Program-made: the position numbers and the translations under genes
The notes under the pieces: generated by a model
Database searches by the model: none
The model's input: the letters and a program-made list of their open reading frames with translations, nothing else
What the model was told of the DNA's origin: nothing
Shown: positions 56,122 to 64,000 of the stretch, in pieces
Layout of the letters: every line of letters starts with the position of its first letter
Numbering within the stretch: position 1 is the first letter of the stretch
From: Magnetofaba australis IT-1
GTDB taxonomy: Bacteria; Pseudomonadota; Magnetococcia; Magnetococcales; Magnetococcaceae
Length of the DNA stretch: 64,000 bases
Direction: 5' to 3'
Assembly: GCF_002109495.1 (NCBI RefSeq)
Contig: NZ_LVJN01000018.1
Location: forward strand, 186,001-250,000

Positions 56122-56676
56122 TCACGGGCGCTGCAGCGGCGCTTCCACCGCGTCGCGCTGCTCTTTGCCCAGTAGGCTTTCGATGAGTTGCAGGGCGAAG
56201 TCCATGGCCGTGCCGGGGCCGCGCGAGGTGATGACTTTACCATCGCACGCCACCGCATCGGCGCTCAGGGCGGCGCCGCCCGCAGTGAGTTTGTCATGAA
56301 AGGCGGGGAAGCTGGTGGCCTGTTTGCCCTGCAGAACTCCGGCGCTGGCCAGCGCCATGGGCGCGGCGCAGATGGCGGCGGTGTAGCGGTTGGCGGCGGC
56401 CATCTTTTGGATCAAGGCGATAATGCGCGCGTCGTTGTTCAGATGTTCGGCGCCGGGCATGCCGCCGGGCAGCACCAGCATGTCGTACTCGTGGTCGATC
56501 ACATCTTCCAGCTCGGCGTCGGGCAGAATCACCACGCCCCGGCTCATGGTCACCGGTCCGGGCTCCAGCGCGGCGATGGTGACGTCGATTCCGGCGCGGC
56601 GCAGCAGATCGACGATGGTGACGGTTTCCAGCTCTTCGCAGCTTTCGGCGATGGGGACCAATACACGAGCGGTCAT
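56122..56676 (-). CDS. DJ-1/PfpI family protein
   Basis: A 184-residue class I glutamine-amidotransferase-like fold. The nucleophile elbow is AAICAAPMALA (Cys103), with the conserved Glu15 in IAESCEELETV and LVLPGGMPGAEHL. This pattern matches YajL/DJ-1 proteins linked to oxidative and carbonyl stress; the biochemical activity of such proteins is debated. It is 35 nt downstream of the YciI-like gene on the same strand, so it may be cotranscribed with it. Confidence 0.9.
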   Translation of the reverse strand: MTARVLVPIAESCEELETVTIVDLLRRAGIDVTIAALEPGPVTMSRGVVILPDAELEDVIDHEYDMLVLPGGMPGAEHLNNDARIIALIQKMAAANRYTAAICAAPMALASAGVLQGKQATSFPAFHDKLTAGGAALSADAVACDGKVITSRGPGTAMDFALQLIESLLGKEQRDAVEAPLQRP

Positions 56677-56711
56677 GCGATTACCCTCCAGGCAAAATCC
56701 TGTGGCGGAGA

Positions 56712-57011
56712 TTACGGCAGGACTTTTTTGAACGGTTTCACCGACACAGAAGCGTAGACGCCCGCTTCCACATAGGGGTCGGCGTTGGCCCAGGCCTGGG
56801 CGTCGGCCAGCGAGTCGAACTCGGCGATGACGGTGCTGCCGGTGAAGCCCTCTTCACCGGGCTCTTCGCTGTCGATGGCCGGATTGGGCCCAGCAACCAG
56901 CAGTCGACCTTCCGCAGCCAGGGCTTTGAGCCGTTCGATATGCGCCGGGCGCGCCTGTTTGCGCAGCGGCAGGCTGTTATCCACATCCTGACTGATAATG
57001 GCGTAGTACAT
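56712..57011 (-). CDS. YciI-family protein
   Basis: A 99-residue ferredoxin-like alpha/beta protein. [20 protein letters not shown] followed by [20 protein letters not shown] and [20 protein letters not shown] are the YciI signatures, including the conserved His and Asp of the putative active site. Function in vivo is unknown. AGGAG sits 8 nt before ATG 57011; a much longer open frame on the same strand (to 58253) is a shadow of prfB. Confidence 0.92.
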   Translation of the reverse strand: MYYAIISQDVDNSLPLRKQARPAHIERLKALAAEGRLLVAGPNPAIDSEEPGEEGFTGSTVIAEFDSLADAQAWANADPYVEAGVYASVSVKPFKKVLP

Positions 57012-57167
57012 GGGGCAGACTCCTACGAGCAGAGCGCGGGGGTGGGAAATATCGCGTCGGGTTTTGCCTTTTGTGCGCCCCATGGTATAGTGGCAGGTTC
57101 CCGCCATCAAGAATCGGATTGCGCGCGGAGTCACATTCGCGCGTGGAAAGACAGTTGAGACCGCATC

Positions 57168-58283
57168 ATGGATGAAAGCATCCAAAGAACATTTGATTCC
57201 ATCGCCGAGAAGCTGACGCTGCTGCGCGGCCACCTGGATTATGAAAACGGCAAGGAGCGCCTCTCCGAGCTGGATGCGTTGAGCCAGGATCCCAACCTGT
57301 GGACCGACGCCGAACGCGCCAAGACGCTGATGCGCGAAAAGACGCAGTTGGAGAAGACCATCGGCGAGTGGGACAACCTCAATCAGGAGACCTCCGACGC
57401 CAGCGACTTGCTCGCCATGGCGCAGGAGGAGGGCGACGAGGAGATGGTCGCCGAGGTGCGCGCCCAGGTCAGCGACCTGCTCACCCGTCTGGAGGATCTG
57501 GAGCTGGCGCGCATGCTCTCGGGCGAGGCCGACGGCAACAACTGCTTCCTTGAGATCCACTCCGGCGCCGGCGGCACCGAGTCCCAGGACTGGGCCAGCA
57601 TGCTGCTGCGCATGTACACCCGCTATTGTGAGAAGAGCGGCTTCAAGGTCGAAGAGCTGGATATCCAGCCCGGCGACGAGGCGGGCATCAAATCCGCCAG
57701 TCTGAAGATCGAAGGCGACTTCGCCTATGGCTACTTGAAGGTGGAGTCTGGCGTGCACCGATTGGTGCGCATCAGCCCGTTCGACTCCTCGGCGCGGCGC
57801 CACACCTCGTTCACTTCGGTGTTTGTGTCGCCGGAGATTGACGACTCCATCGAGATCGAGATCGACGACAAGGATATCCGCGTGGACACCTATCGCGCCT
57901 CCGGCGCGGGCGGTCAGCACGTCAACAAAACCAGCTCCGCCATCCGCATCACCCACTTTCCCACCGGGATTGTGGTGCAGTGTCAGGACAGCCGTTCGCA
58001 GCACCGCAACCGCGATATGGCGTTCCAGGTGCTCAAATCGCGCCTCTACCAGCACGAGATGGACAAGCGCGCCGAAGCCGCGCAGGCCACCGCCGACGCC
58101 AAGTCGGACATCGCCTGGGGCCATCAGATCCGCTCCTACGTGCTGGCGCCATACCGCTTGGTCAAAGACCTGCGCACCCAGGTGGAGAGCGGCAACACCG
58201 ACGCGGTGCTGGACGGCGATTTGAATCCATTCATCAAGGCGGCGCTGGCGCAACGCATCAGCGGCGAGTCGGAAAGCAATTAA
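57168..58283 (+). CDS. prfB: peptide chain release factor 2
   Basis: A 371-residue class I release factor reading UGA and UAA. The GGQ catalytic loop is [16 protein letters not shown] and the SPF stop-codon motif is [16 protein letters not shown]. The reading frame is continuous through the [13 protein letters not shown] region, where E. coli prfB has its in-frame UGA and +1 frameshift; this gene therefore lacks that autoregulatory site. It precedes lysS with a 250-nt gap containing a hairpin cluster. Confidence 0.97.
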   Translation: MDESIQRTFDSIAEKLTLLRGHLDYENGKERLSELDALSQDPNLWTDAERAKTLMREKTQLEKTIGEWDNLNQETSDASDLLAMAQEEGDEEMVAEVRAQVSDLLTRLEDLELARMLSGEADGNNCFLEIHSGAGGTESQDWASMLLRMYTRYCEKSGFKVEELDIQPGDEAGIKSASLKIEGDFAYGYLKVESGVHRLVRISPFDSSARRHTSFTSVFVSPEIDDSIEIEIDDKDIRVDTYRASGAGGQHVNKTSSAIRITHFPTGIVVQCQDSRSQHRNRDMAFQVLKSRLYQHEMDKRAEAAQATADAKSDIAWGHQIRSYVLAPYRLVKDLRTQVESGNTDAVLDGDLNPFIKAALAQRISGESESN

Positions 58284-58403
58284 GAGTTTCTAACGCGAGC
58301 GGAGTGCTGCGTTTTCCACGCGATAAACTGCGTGTTGGCGCAGAAGCAAAACTCACGAGGGTCCAGGGAAATCGGGATTTGTCCCAATTTGGCCTGGTGG
58401 GTG

Positions 58404-58464
58404 CAGGGCAAAGCCCTGTCGGGACCAGGGCGGCGCCCTGGCCGGGTCTGGGGCGGAGCCCCAG
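58404..58464. repeat. hairpin cluster between prfB and lysS
   Basis: Three adjacent stems with 3-nt loops: CAGGGC-AAA-GCCCTG (58404-58418), CCAGGGC-GGC-GCCCTGG (58425-58441) and CTGGGGC-GGA-GCCCCAG (58448-58464). The first may act as the prfB terminator; the architecture matches the cluster at 23090-23196. Confidence 0.7.
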
Positions 58465-58533
58465 CCTCTTTTATCTTCCCGATGACAGTGTAGAAGCTCA
58501 TTACAAAGAGCACGGATCGAAAGCGAAAGCGCC

Positions 58534-60102
58534 ATGTCCGAACAAGAGAAGAACGCCAACGCCGAACCCCAGGAAGAGAACCAGCAGATCGCCGCGCGCA
58601 AGGTGAAGCTGGCGGCCATCCGTGAGGCGGGGGTGAATCCCTATCCCAACGGCTACAAGCCCGAAGATTCGCTGGACTCGGTGCGCGAGCGTTACGGCTC
58701 GATTCAGGACGCCGAGGAGCTCTCCCACGCCTCTCTGAAGGTGGCGGGTCGGGTGATGCTGCTGCGCAGCTTCGGCAAGCTCACCTTCGCCACCCTGCAG
58801 GATGAGAGCGGGCGTTTGCAGATCGCCGCCCAGCGCGATGAGGTGGGCGAGGAGATCTACAACACGCTGTTCAAGAAGGTGGAAGTGGGCGATATCCTCG
58901 GCTGCAAAGGGCATCTGTTCCGCACCAAGGTGGGTGAGCTGACCCTGCGGGTGCAGAAGTTTCAGCTCCTCTCCAAATCGGTGCGGCCGCTGCCGGAGAA
59001 GTTCCATGGTCTGGAGGATACCGAGACCCGCTATCGCCAGCGCTATGTGGACCTGATCGTCAACCCGGAAGTGCGGGAGGTGTTCAAAACCCGCTCCGGG
59101 GTGATCAGCCATATCCGCCGCTTCATGGAAGCGCGGGGGTTCCTGGAGGTGGAGACCCCCATGATGCACCCCATCCCCGGCGGCGCGCGGGCCAAGCCGT
59201 TTGAAACCCATCACAACGCCCTGGATATGCCGCTGTTTCTGCGCATCGCCCCGGAGTTGTATCTGAAACGTCTGATCGTGGGCGGCTTCGAGCGGGTGTT
59301 CGAGATCAACCGCAACTTCCGCAATGAGGGGCTCTCACCGCGCCACAACCCCGAATTCACCATGATGGAGTTCTATCAGGCGTTCGCCGAGTACCGCGAG
59401 TTGATGGACTTCACCGAGGAGCTGATCTGCGAAGTGGTGGAGGCGGCCACCGGCGGCTTGATGGTCACCCACCAGGAGCGCGATATCGACTTCTCCGGCC
59501 CGTGGGCGCGCCTGACCCCGGCCGAAGCGATTCTGAAGTATGTCCCCGAGGCCGTCGAGCCCCTCAAAGGGATGGCGCCGTTCATCGAAACCAAAACCTC
59601 CGACTGGATGAACCCGGAGGCGCGCAGCGCCTGGGAGGGGTTGGCCGCGCAGCTGGGCATGGAGGTGGATCCGGCTTGGGATGTGGGCAAACTGGTGATG
59701 GAGATCTTCGAGGAGAAGGTGGAGCATCTGCTGATTCAGCCCACCTTCATCGTCGACTACCCCATCTCGGTGTCGCCGCTGTCGCGCCGCAGCGATGAAA
59801 ATCCCGACATCGCCGAGCGCTTTGAGCTGTTCATCGGCGGTTGGGAGATCGCCAACGCCTTCTCCGAGCTCAACGACCCCGCCGACCAGGCCGAACGCTT
59901 CCAATCCCAGGCCGACGCCCACGATGCCGGCGATGATGAGGCGATGCACTTCGACGCCGACTACATCCGCGCGCTGGAGTATGGCATGCCCCCCACCGGC
60001 GGCGAGGGCATCGGCATCGACCGTTTGGTGATGCTGCTCACCGACGCCCCCACCATTCGCGAAGTGCTGCTGTTCCCGCAGCTCAAACGCGAAGTGCAGT
60101 AA
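58534..60102 (+). CDS. lysS: lysyl-tRNA synthetase, class II
   Basis: A 522-residue enzyme charging tRNA-Lys. An OB-fold anticodon-binding domain (about 50-160; [20 protein letters not shown]) is followed by the class II catalytic core with motif 1 around [16 protein letters not shown], motif 2 [20 protein letters not shown] and motif 3 [13 protein letters not shown]. Full length. The upstream region lacks a strong ribosome binding site. Followed by lolC 14 nt later, so lysS-lolC-lolD are likely one operon, as in many proteobacteria. Confidence 0.97.
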   Translation: MSEQEKNANAEPQEENQQIAARKVKLAAIREAGVNPYPNGYKPEDSLDSVRERYGSIQDAEELSHASLKVAGRVMLLRSFGKLTFATLQDESGRLQIAAQRDEVGEEIYNTLFKKVEVGDILGCKGHLFRTKVGELTLRVQKFQLLSKSVRPLPEKFHGLEDTETRYRQRYVDLIVNPEVREVFKTRSGVISHIRRFMEARGFLEVETPMMHPIPGGARAKPFETHHNALDMPLFLRIAPELYLKRLIVGGFERVFEINRNFRNEGLSPRHNPEFTMMEFYQAFAEYRELMDFTEELICEVVEAATGGLMVTHQERDIDFSGPWARLTPAEAILKYVPEAVEPLKGMAPFIETKTSDWMNPEARSAWEGLAAQLGMEVDPAWDVGKLVMEIFEEKVEHLLIQPTFIVDYPISVSPLSRRSDENPDIAERFELFIGGWEIANAFSELNDPADQAERFQSQADAHDAGDDEAMHFDADYIRALEYGMPPTGGEGIGIDRLVMLLTDAPTIREVLLFPQLKREVQ

Positions 60103-60116
60103 GCCGGGGCGCGCGC

Positions 60117-61361
60117 ATGCTCTCGGCCAAATATGAGTGGCTGGTGGGATTGCGCTATCTGCGCGCAAAAAAATCCCAGGGCTTCATCAGCGCCATCACC
60201 TTCCTCTCTCTGGCGGGCATCGCCCTGGGGGTGGCGGCGCTGATCGTGGTGCTGGCGGTGATGACCGGTTTCAAAGTGGAGCTGCAGCGGCAGATCCTCG
60301 GCGTCACCAGCCATGTGGTGGTGCAGAACTACTTCGGCAAACTGCCGTACTCCCCTGAACTGCTCCAGGTCATTCGCAATACCGAAGGGGTCTCCGCCGC
60401 CTCGCCGTATATCTTCCAGCAGGTGCTGCTCTCCCACGGCGACACCGCCGTGGGCGTGGGGCTGCGCGCCATCGAACCCAAATCCGAACGCCATCTGTCT
60501 GATCTGCAACAGAATATGCAGCGCGGCTCGCTGGAGAAGATGCAGGGCTTCGGGCTGGTGCTGGGGGTGAACCTGGCGCGCACGCTGGCGGTGGATGTGG
60601 GCGACAAACTCACCGTCATGGCGCCCCAGGCCAACATCACCGTGATGGGCGCGCTGCCACGGGTGAAACGCTTTACCGTGGTGGGGGTTTTCGAATCCGG
60701 CATGCATGAGTATGACACCAATCTGGCCTACGCCTACCTGGGCGATGCGCAGACGCTATTCCGTCTGGGCGACAAGGTCACCGGCATCGAGATCCGCACC
60801 CCGGACCCGGATCTGGCCTCCGGCGTGCGCGCGCGGCTGGAGGCGGCGTTGGGCGGGCAGTACTACGTGCGCGACTGGATGATGATGAACCGCAACTTCT
60901 TCCGCGCTTTGCAGATGGAGAAGGCGACCATGTTCGTCATCCTGTTCCTGGTGGTGCTGGTGGCGGCGTTTAACATCATCTCCAGTCAGATCATGGTGGT
61001 GATGGAGAAGGGGCGCGATATCGCCATTCTCAAAACCATGGGCGCCACCTCCGGCGGCATTCTGCGCATCTTCATGATCAATGGCGGCATCGTCGGCGTG
61101 GGCGGCACCCTGTTGGGGTTGGGCTTGGGCCTCTCTCTGGCGTTTAATCTGGAGGCGGCGTTGGCGTTTGTGGAAAAACTGCTCAACACCCAGCTGATTC
61201 ATGGCGATGTCTATTTTATTGACTACCTGCCGTCAAAGGTGCTTCCTGAAGATGTGACCGTGGTGACGCTGGTGAGTTTGGCCATCAGCGTGGCGGCGAC
61301 GCTCTATCCGGCTTGGCGCGCATCGCGTATTGATCCGGTGGAGGCGTTGCGCTATGAGTGA
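60117..61361 (+). CDS. lolC: lipoprotein-releasing ABC transporter permease (LolC/LolE type)
   Basis: A 414-residue inner-membrane permease. The N-terminus YEWLVGLRYLRAKKSQGFIS is the LolC/E signature; one N-terminal transmembrane helix, a large periplasmic domain (about 50-265) and three C-terminal helices (about 272-300, 315-345, 375-400) follow. It releases outer-membrane lipoproteins to LolA. Only one permease gene is present, so the transporter may use a single LolF-type homodimer as in many alphaproteobacteria, unless a partner lies elsewhere. It overlaps lolD by 8 nt. Confidence 0.93.
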   Translation: MLSAKYEWLVGLRYLRAKKSQGFISAITFLSLAGIALGVAALIVVLAVMTGFKVELQRQILGVTSHVVVQNYFGKLPYSPELLQVIRNTEGVSAASPYIFQQVLLSHGDTAVGVGLRAIEPKSERHLSDLQQNMQRGSLEKMQGFGLVLGVNLARTLAVDVGDKLTVMAPQANITVMGALPRVKRFTVVGVFESGMHEYDTNLAYAYLGDAQTLFRLGDKVTGIEIRTPDPDLASGVRARLEAALGGQYYVRDWMMMNRNFFRALQMEKATMFVILFLVVLVAAFNIISSQIMVVMEKGRDIAILKTMGATSGGILRIFMINGGIVGVGGTLLGLGLGLSLAFNLEAALAFVEKLLNTQLIHGDVYFIDYLPSKVLPEDVTVVTLVSLAISVAATLYPAWRASRIDPVEALRYE

Positions 61362-62046
61362 TCAGTCGCAGCCGCTTTTGCAGGCCGAGGGGATCAGCCG
61401 CGAGTTCAAGACCGCCGCTGAGACCGTGCGGGTGCTCGATGCGGTGGATTTGAGTCTGGGACAAGGGGAGATGGCGGCGTTGTTGGGGGCTTCAGGCTCC
61501 GGCAAAAGCACCCTGATTCAGATTCTTGGCTCGCTGGATACCCCCAGCGCCGGGCGCGTGCTGCTGCAGGGTGAGGATATCTTCGCCCTCAATCAGGCCA
61601 AACGGGCGGCGCTGCGCAACCGCAAGATCGCGTTTATCTACCAGTTCCATGGGCTGTTGCCGGAGTTCACCGCCCTGGAGAATGTGATGATGCCGCTGCT
61701 GATCGGGCGCATGGCGGTGGCGCAGGCGACAAAAATCGCCACCGAGATGCTGGGTGAGGTGGGGCTGTCGCACCGTTTGACCCACAAACCCGGGCAGATG
61801 TCCGGCGGCGAACGTCAGCGCGCAGCCATCGCGCGGGCGGTGGCGCCCAACCCCAAGTTGCTGCTGGCCGATGAACCGACCGGCAATTTGGACACTCATA
61901 CCGCACAGGGCGTGTTTGATCTGCTCAAGCGTTTGAATGTGGAACGCAAGTTGAGCTGTCTGATGGTGACCCATAACACCGAATTGGCCGACCAATTGCC
62001 GCGTCGGCTGAGATTACATGAGGGGCGACTGAGTCCTGCGCCGTAG
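61354..62046 (+). CDS. lolD: lipoprotein-releasing ABC transporter ATP-binding protein
   Basis: A 230-residue ABC ATPase. Walker A is LLGASGSGKSTLIQIL, the signature is QMSGGERQRAAIARAV, Walker B is LLLADEPTGNLD, and the switch His is in LMVTHNTELA. NLD after Walker B and the FHGLLPEFTALENVMMPL segment are typical of LolD. The start at 61354 overlaps the end of lolC. The window has no lolA or lolB. Confidence 0.95.
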   Translation: MSDQSQPLLQAEGISREFKTAAETVRVLDAVDLSLGQGEMAALLGASGSGKSTLIQILGSLDTPSAGRVLLQGEDIFALNQAKRAALRNRKIAFIYQFHGLLPEFTALENVMMPLLIGRMAVAQATKIATEMLGEVGLSHRLTHKPGQMSGGERQRAAIARAVAPNPKLLLADEPTGNLDTHTAQGVFDLLKRLNVERKLSCLMVTHNTELADQLPRRLRLHEGRLSPAP

Positions 62047-62102
62047 GCGCTGGGACGCGCGCCCATCACGCTGGCGCACAGTCGGAGCAGAAGGTCGTCC
62101 CC

Positions 62103-63188
62103 ATGGAGCTGCAACACGCCATATACGCCGCGCGCATCCTGGTCGTCGATGATCAGCAGGTCAACGTCAAGCTGCTGGACAAACTCCTGCGCATGAGCGG
62201 CTTCTCCCACGTGGAGTGCGTCACCGACCCGACTCTGGTGGAGACGCTTCACGGCCAAGACCCTTATGATCTGATCCTGCTCGATATCCGCATGCCGCAG
62301 ATGGACGGCTTCGAGGTGATGAGCCGCATCCGCTCGCTGTCGTCCGATGGCGACTATCTGCCGGTGCTGGTGATGACCGCGCAGACCGATCAGGAGACCC
62401 GCCTGCACGCGCTGGAGTTGGGCGCGCGCGACTATCTGACCAAACCGTTTGACCGCGTCGAGGCGCTGCACCGCATCTGCAATATGTTGGAGGTGCGCAT
62501 GCTGCACAAACAGGCGCGCGACCAGAACCGTATCCTCGAGCAGCGCGTGCGCGAACGCACCGAAGAGTTGCAGAACACCCAGTTGGAGGTAGTGCGGCGT
62601 TTGGGCATGGCCTCGGAGTACAAGGACAACGAGACCGGTCTGCACATTGTGCGCATGAGTCAATACGCCGAAGCCATTGCGCGCGAGGCGGGCATGAGCC
62701 CCGGCGAGTGTGAGCTGTTGCTCAACGCCAGCCCCATGCACGATATCGGCAAACTGGGCATTCCCGACGGCATTCTACAGAAACCCGGCAAACTGGATGA
62801 CGCCGAGTGGGCCAAGATGCGCCAGCATGCGGAGATCGGCGCGCACCTGCTCGAAGGGGGCGAATCGGAGGTGATGGAGACCGCGCGCATCATCGCCCTG
62901 ACCCACCATGAGCGGTGGGACGGCTCTGGCTACCCCACCGGGCTGCAGGGGGAGGAGATTCCGGTGTTCGGGCGCATCTGCGCCATCGCCGATGTGTTTG
63001 ACGCCCTCACCTCCACCCGTCCGTACAAAGCGGCCTGGCCGCAAGAGAAGGCGGTGGAGGAGATTGTGACCATGTCTGGGACCCATTATGATCCTGAGCT
63101 GGTGCAGGCGTTTGTCCGCGCTTTGCCCCGCATTCGACAGATTGCCAAAGGTTTTGCCGATGAGCCCGTATCCCACACTGAAGCCTGA
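62103..63188 (+). CDS. HD-GYP response regulator (predicted cyclic-di-GMP phosphodiesterase)
   Basis: A 361-residue protein. The N-terminal receiver domain (about 10-130) has phospho-acceptor Asp61 in LILLDIRMPQMDG and the switch Lys in LTKPFDR. A short coiled-coil linker (about 140-175) leads to an HD-GYP domain (about 180-345): HDIGKLGIPDGIL and HHERWDGSGYPTGLQGEEIP carry the metal-binding HD and GYP motifs, so it should hydrolyse c-di-GMP. A signalling gene with an Hpt domain starts 29 nt later, consistent with a shared second-messenger circuit. Confidence 0.95.
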   Translation: MELQHAIYAARILVVDDQQVNVKLLDKLLRMSGFSHVECVTDPTLVETLHGQDPYDLILLDIRMPQMDGFEVMSRIRSLSSDGDYLPVLVMTAQTDQETRLHALELGARDYLTKPFDRVEALHRICNMLEVRMLHKQARDQNRILEQRVRERTEELQNTQLEVVRRLGMASEYKDNETGLHIVRMSQYAEAIAREAGMSPGECELLLNASPMHDIGKLGIPDGILQKPGKLDDAEWAKMRQHAEIGAHLLEGGESEVMETARIIALTHHERWDGSGYPTGLQGEEIPVFGRICAIADVFDALTSTRPYKAAWPQEKAVEEIVTMSGTHYDPELVQAFVRALPRIRQIAKGFADEPVSHTEA

Positions 63189-63217
63189 GCGCCGTTGCTG
63201 CGCGGGGAGATCCCGTC

Positions 63218-64000
63218 ATGCGGTTTGAGGAGCGTTATCACGCTTTGCGGCAGAAGTTCGCCCGCAGTCTGCCGGATCGGCTGCAGGAGCTGACGGATTT
63301 GAGGCAACGTATGGCCTCGGCGCAGGGCGATGCGGCGGCTTGGGATCTGTTTTTTACCAGCAGCCATGGTCTGATCGGCGCAGCGGCCACTTTCAGCTTT
63401 CCCGACTTTACCGAGCGCGCGCGAAGCTTGGCCAATGTGACCCAGGGCGGCGTCAAACGCTATGCAGAGCCCGAAGCGCTGGCGAGCGCCTTGTCGGTGA
63501 TTGACGAGCATCTGAGCAATCTGGATCAGTTGGCGCGGGAGGCGATCAGCGCCCTGCGCGATCCCATGCCCCATTTGGCGCAGGAGGAGCGTCATCGCGG
63601 CGCCGAGCGCCGGGTGGTGGCGCTGACTCAGGATGAAGTTTTGCGCGAGCGTTTGCGTCAGGAGTTGGCGCGGCGCAATGCGGTGGTGGAGTCGGCGCCG
63701 GACTACCCTGCGCTGCATCGTATGGTGGAGAGCGATCCGCCTGATGGCGTGCTGCTGGATATGCGCGGACTGGCGATCACCGCACAGACGCCTGCGTTGA
63801 CCTTTTCGGCCAACTATCAGCAGCGTCAGACCCCCTCGCCAGTGGCGGCGCTGCATGAAGAGGATGGCCTGACGCACCGTCTGGCCGCCGTGCGTCTGGG
63901 CAGCACCCACTTTTTCCGCGCGCCAGGCGAACCGGCGCGACTGGCGCGCATTCTGGCGCCGCTGCCGCGCAATATTGAAGATGATCCCTACCGCGTGCTG
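63218..64000 (+). CDS. Hpt-containing signalling protein, N-terminal part (cut by window end)
   Basis: Translation from ATG 63218 (GGGGAGA upstream) gives 261 residues without a stop. The N-terminus is a histidine-phosphotransfer-like bundle: the H-box SSHGLIGAAATFSFPDFTER has His50 as the likely phospho-acceptor. A second part (about 130-235) has alternating strands such as VVALTQDEVLRERLRQELAR and PDGVLLDMRG, consistent with a receiver-type fold in which the phospho-acceptor may be degenerate. Hpt-REC proteins of this kind often continue into a GGDEF domain, but that lies outside the window. It follows the HD-GYP gene by 29 nt and is probably its operon partner. Confidence 0.75.
   Translation, partial: MRFEERYHALRQKFARSLPDRLQELTDLRQRMASAQGDAAAWDLFFTSSHGLIGAAATFSFPDFTERARSLANVTQGGVKRYAEPEALASALSVIDEHLSNLDQLAREAISALRDPMPHLAQEERHRGAERRVVALTQDEVLRERLRQELARRNAVVESAPDYPALHRMVESDPPDGVLLDMRGLAITAQTPALTFSANYQQRQTPSPVAALHEEDGLTHRLAAVRLGSTHFFRAPGEPARLARILAPLPRNIEDDPYRVL

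Noticed and set aside
57168-57260. Programmed +1 frameshift in prfB
   Set aside because: The frame is continuous; the codons at the usual site are CTG-GAT, with no UGA.
56712-58253. 513-residue protein including the YciI domain
   Set aside because: The open frame extends antisense to prfB; the YciI fold with its AGGAG site starts at 57011.

Overview
The window is a gene-dense, GC-rich (about 60% or more by eye) bacterial chromosome segment from a Gram-negative proteobacterium. The evidence is a full lipopolysaccharide inner-core pathway, LolC/LolD lipoprotein export, MurNAc recycling (AmgK/MurU), AcnB, PII and many two-component or chemotaxis proteins. Some conserved hypotheticals look alphaproteobacterial. 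A magnetococcus-like (Magnetococcia) origin is my best guess, but no magnetosome gene is present, so the assignment is inference only. I saw no CRISPR array, rRNA, complete insertion sequence or prophage.

Layout. 1-771: an AT-richer lead-in with a small HTH-like gene. 772-8314 (minus): an eight-gene envelope operon, gmhB-gmhA-hldE-hldD-waaF-lpxL-waaC-glycosyltransferase, most joined by 4-nt stop/start overlaps. It encodes the complete ADP-heptose pathway plus its transferases. 8487-12751 (plus): DUF3108 protein, kdsB, pyrG, kdsA, which make CMP-KDO and its CTP. 12819-18270: gcvT, gcvPA, gcvPB and eno; gcvH is absent and a terminator hairpin plus short tandem repeats sit between the gcv genes. 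18534-22944: a MerR regulator with a cysteine-rich tail, SppA-type peptidase, acnB. 22945-23460: hairpin-rich intergenic DNA and tRNA-Thr(CGT).

23569-33883: a chemoreceptor with a zinc-binding CZB tail, two small orphan genes, a HAD phosphatase, a 1409-residue membrane protein of unknown function, a cyclic-nucleotide-binding protein, mnmA and a cupin. 34059-39063: a poorly characterised block with two hypotheticals, an AAA ATPase with a SPOR tail, a convergently overlapping membrane-anchored H-type lectin protein, a spermidine-synthase-like protein and a small membrane protein. 39218-46702: CBS protein, tsaE-amgK-murU, a PIMT-like methyltransferase, a small membrane protein, lysC (with a likely internal start for its regulatory subunit), cimA and glnB. 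47041-51735: a large hybrid histidine kinase and a secreted hypothetical. 51825-57011: tRNA-Leu(TAA), metZ, a flavin-binding protein, an AhpD-like gene divergent from a LysR regulator, DJ-1 and YciI proteins. 57168-64000: prfB, lysS, lolC, lolD, an HD-GYP response regulator, and the start of an Hpt-containing signalling protein cut by the window end.

Two themes stand out. Cell-envelope construction (heptose, KDO, lipid A acylation, lipoprotein release, peptidoglycan recycling, SPOR) dominates. A family of GC-rich hairpin clusters, mostly with 3-nt loops, fills four intergenic gaps. The best candidates for undescribed biology are the 34-38 kb block, the 1409-residue membrane protein, and the MerR regulator with its cysteine tail.
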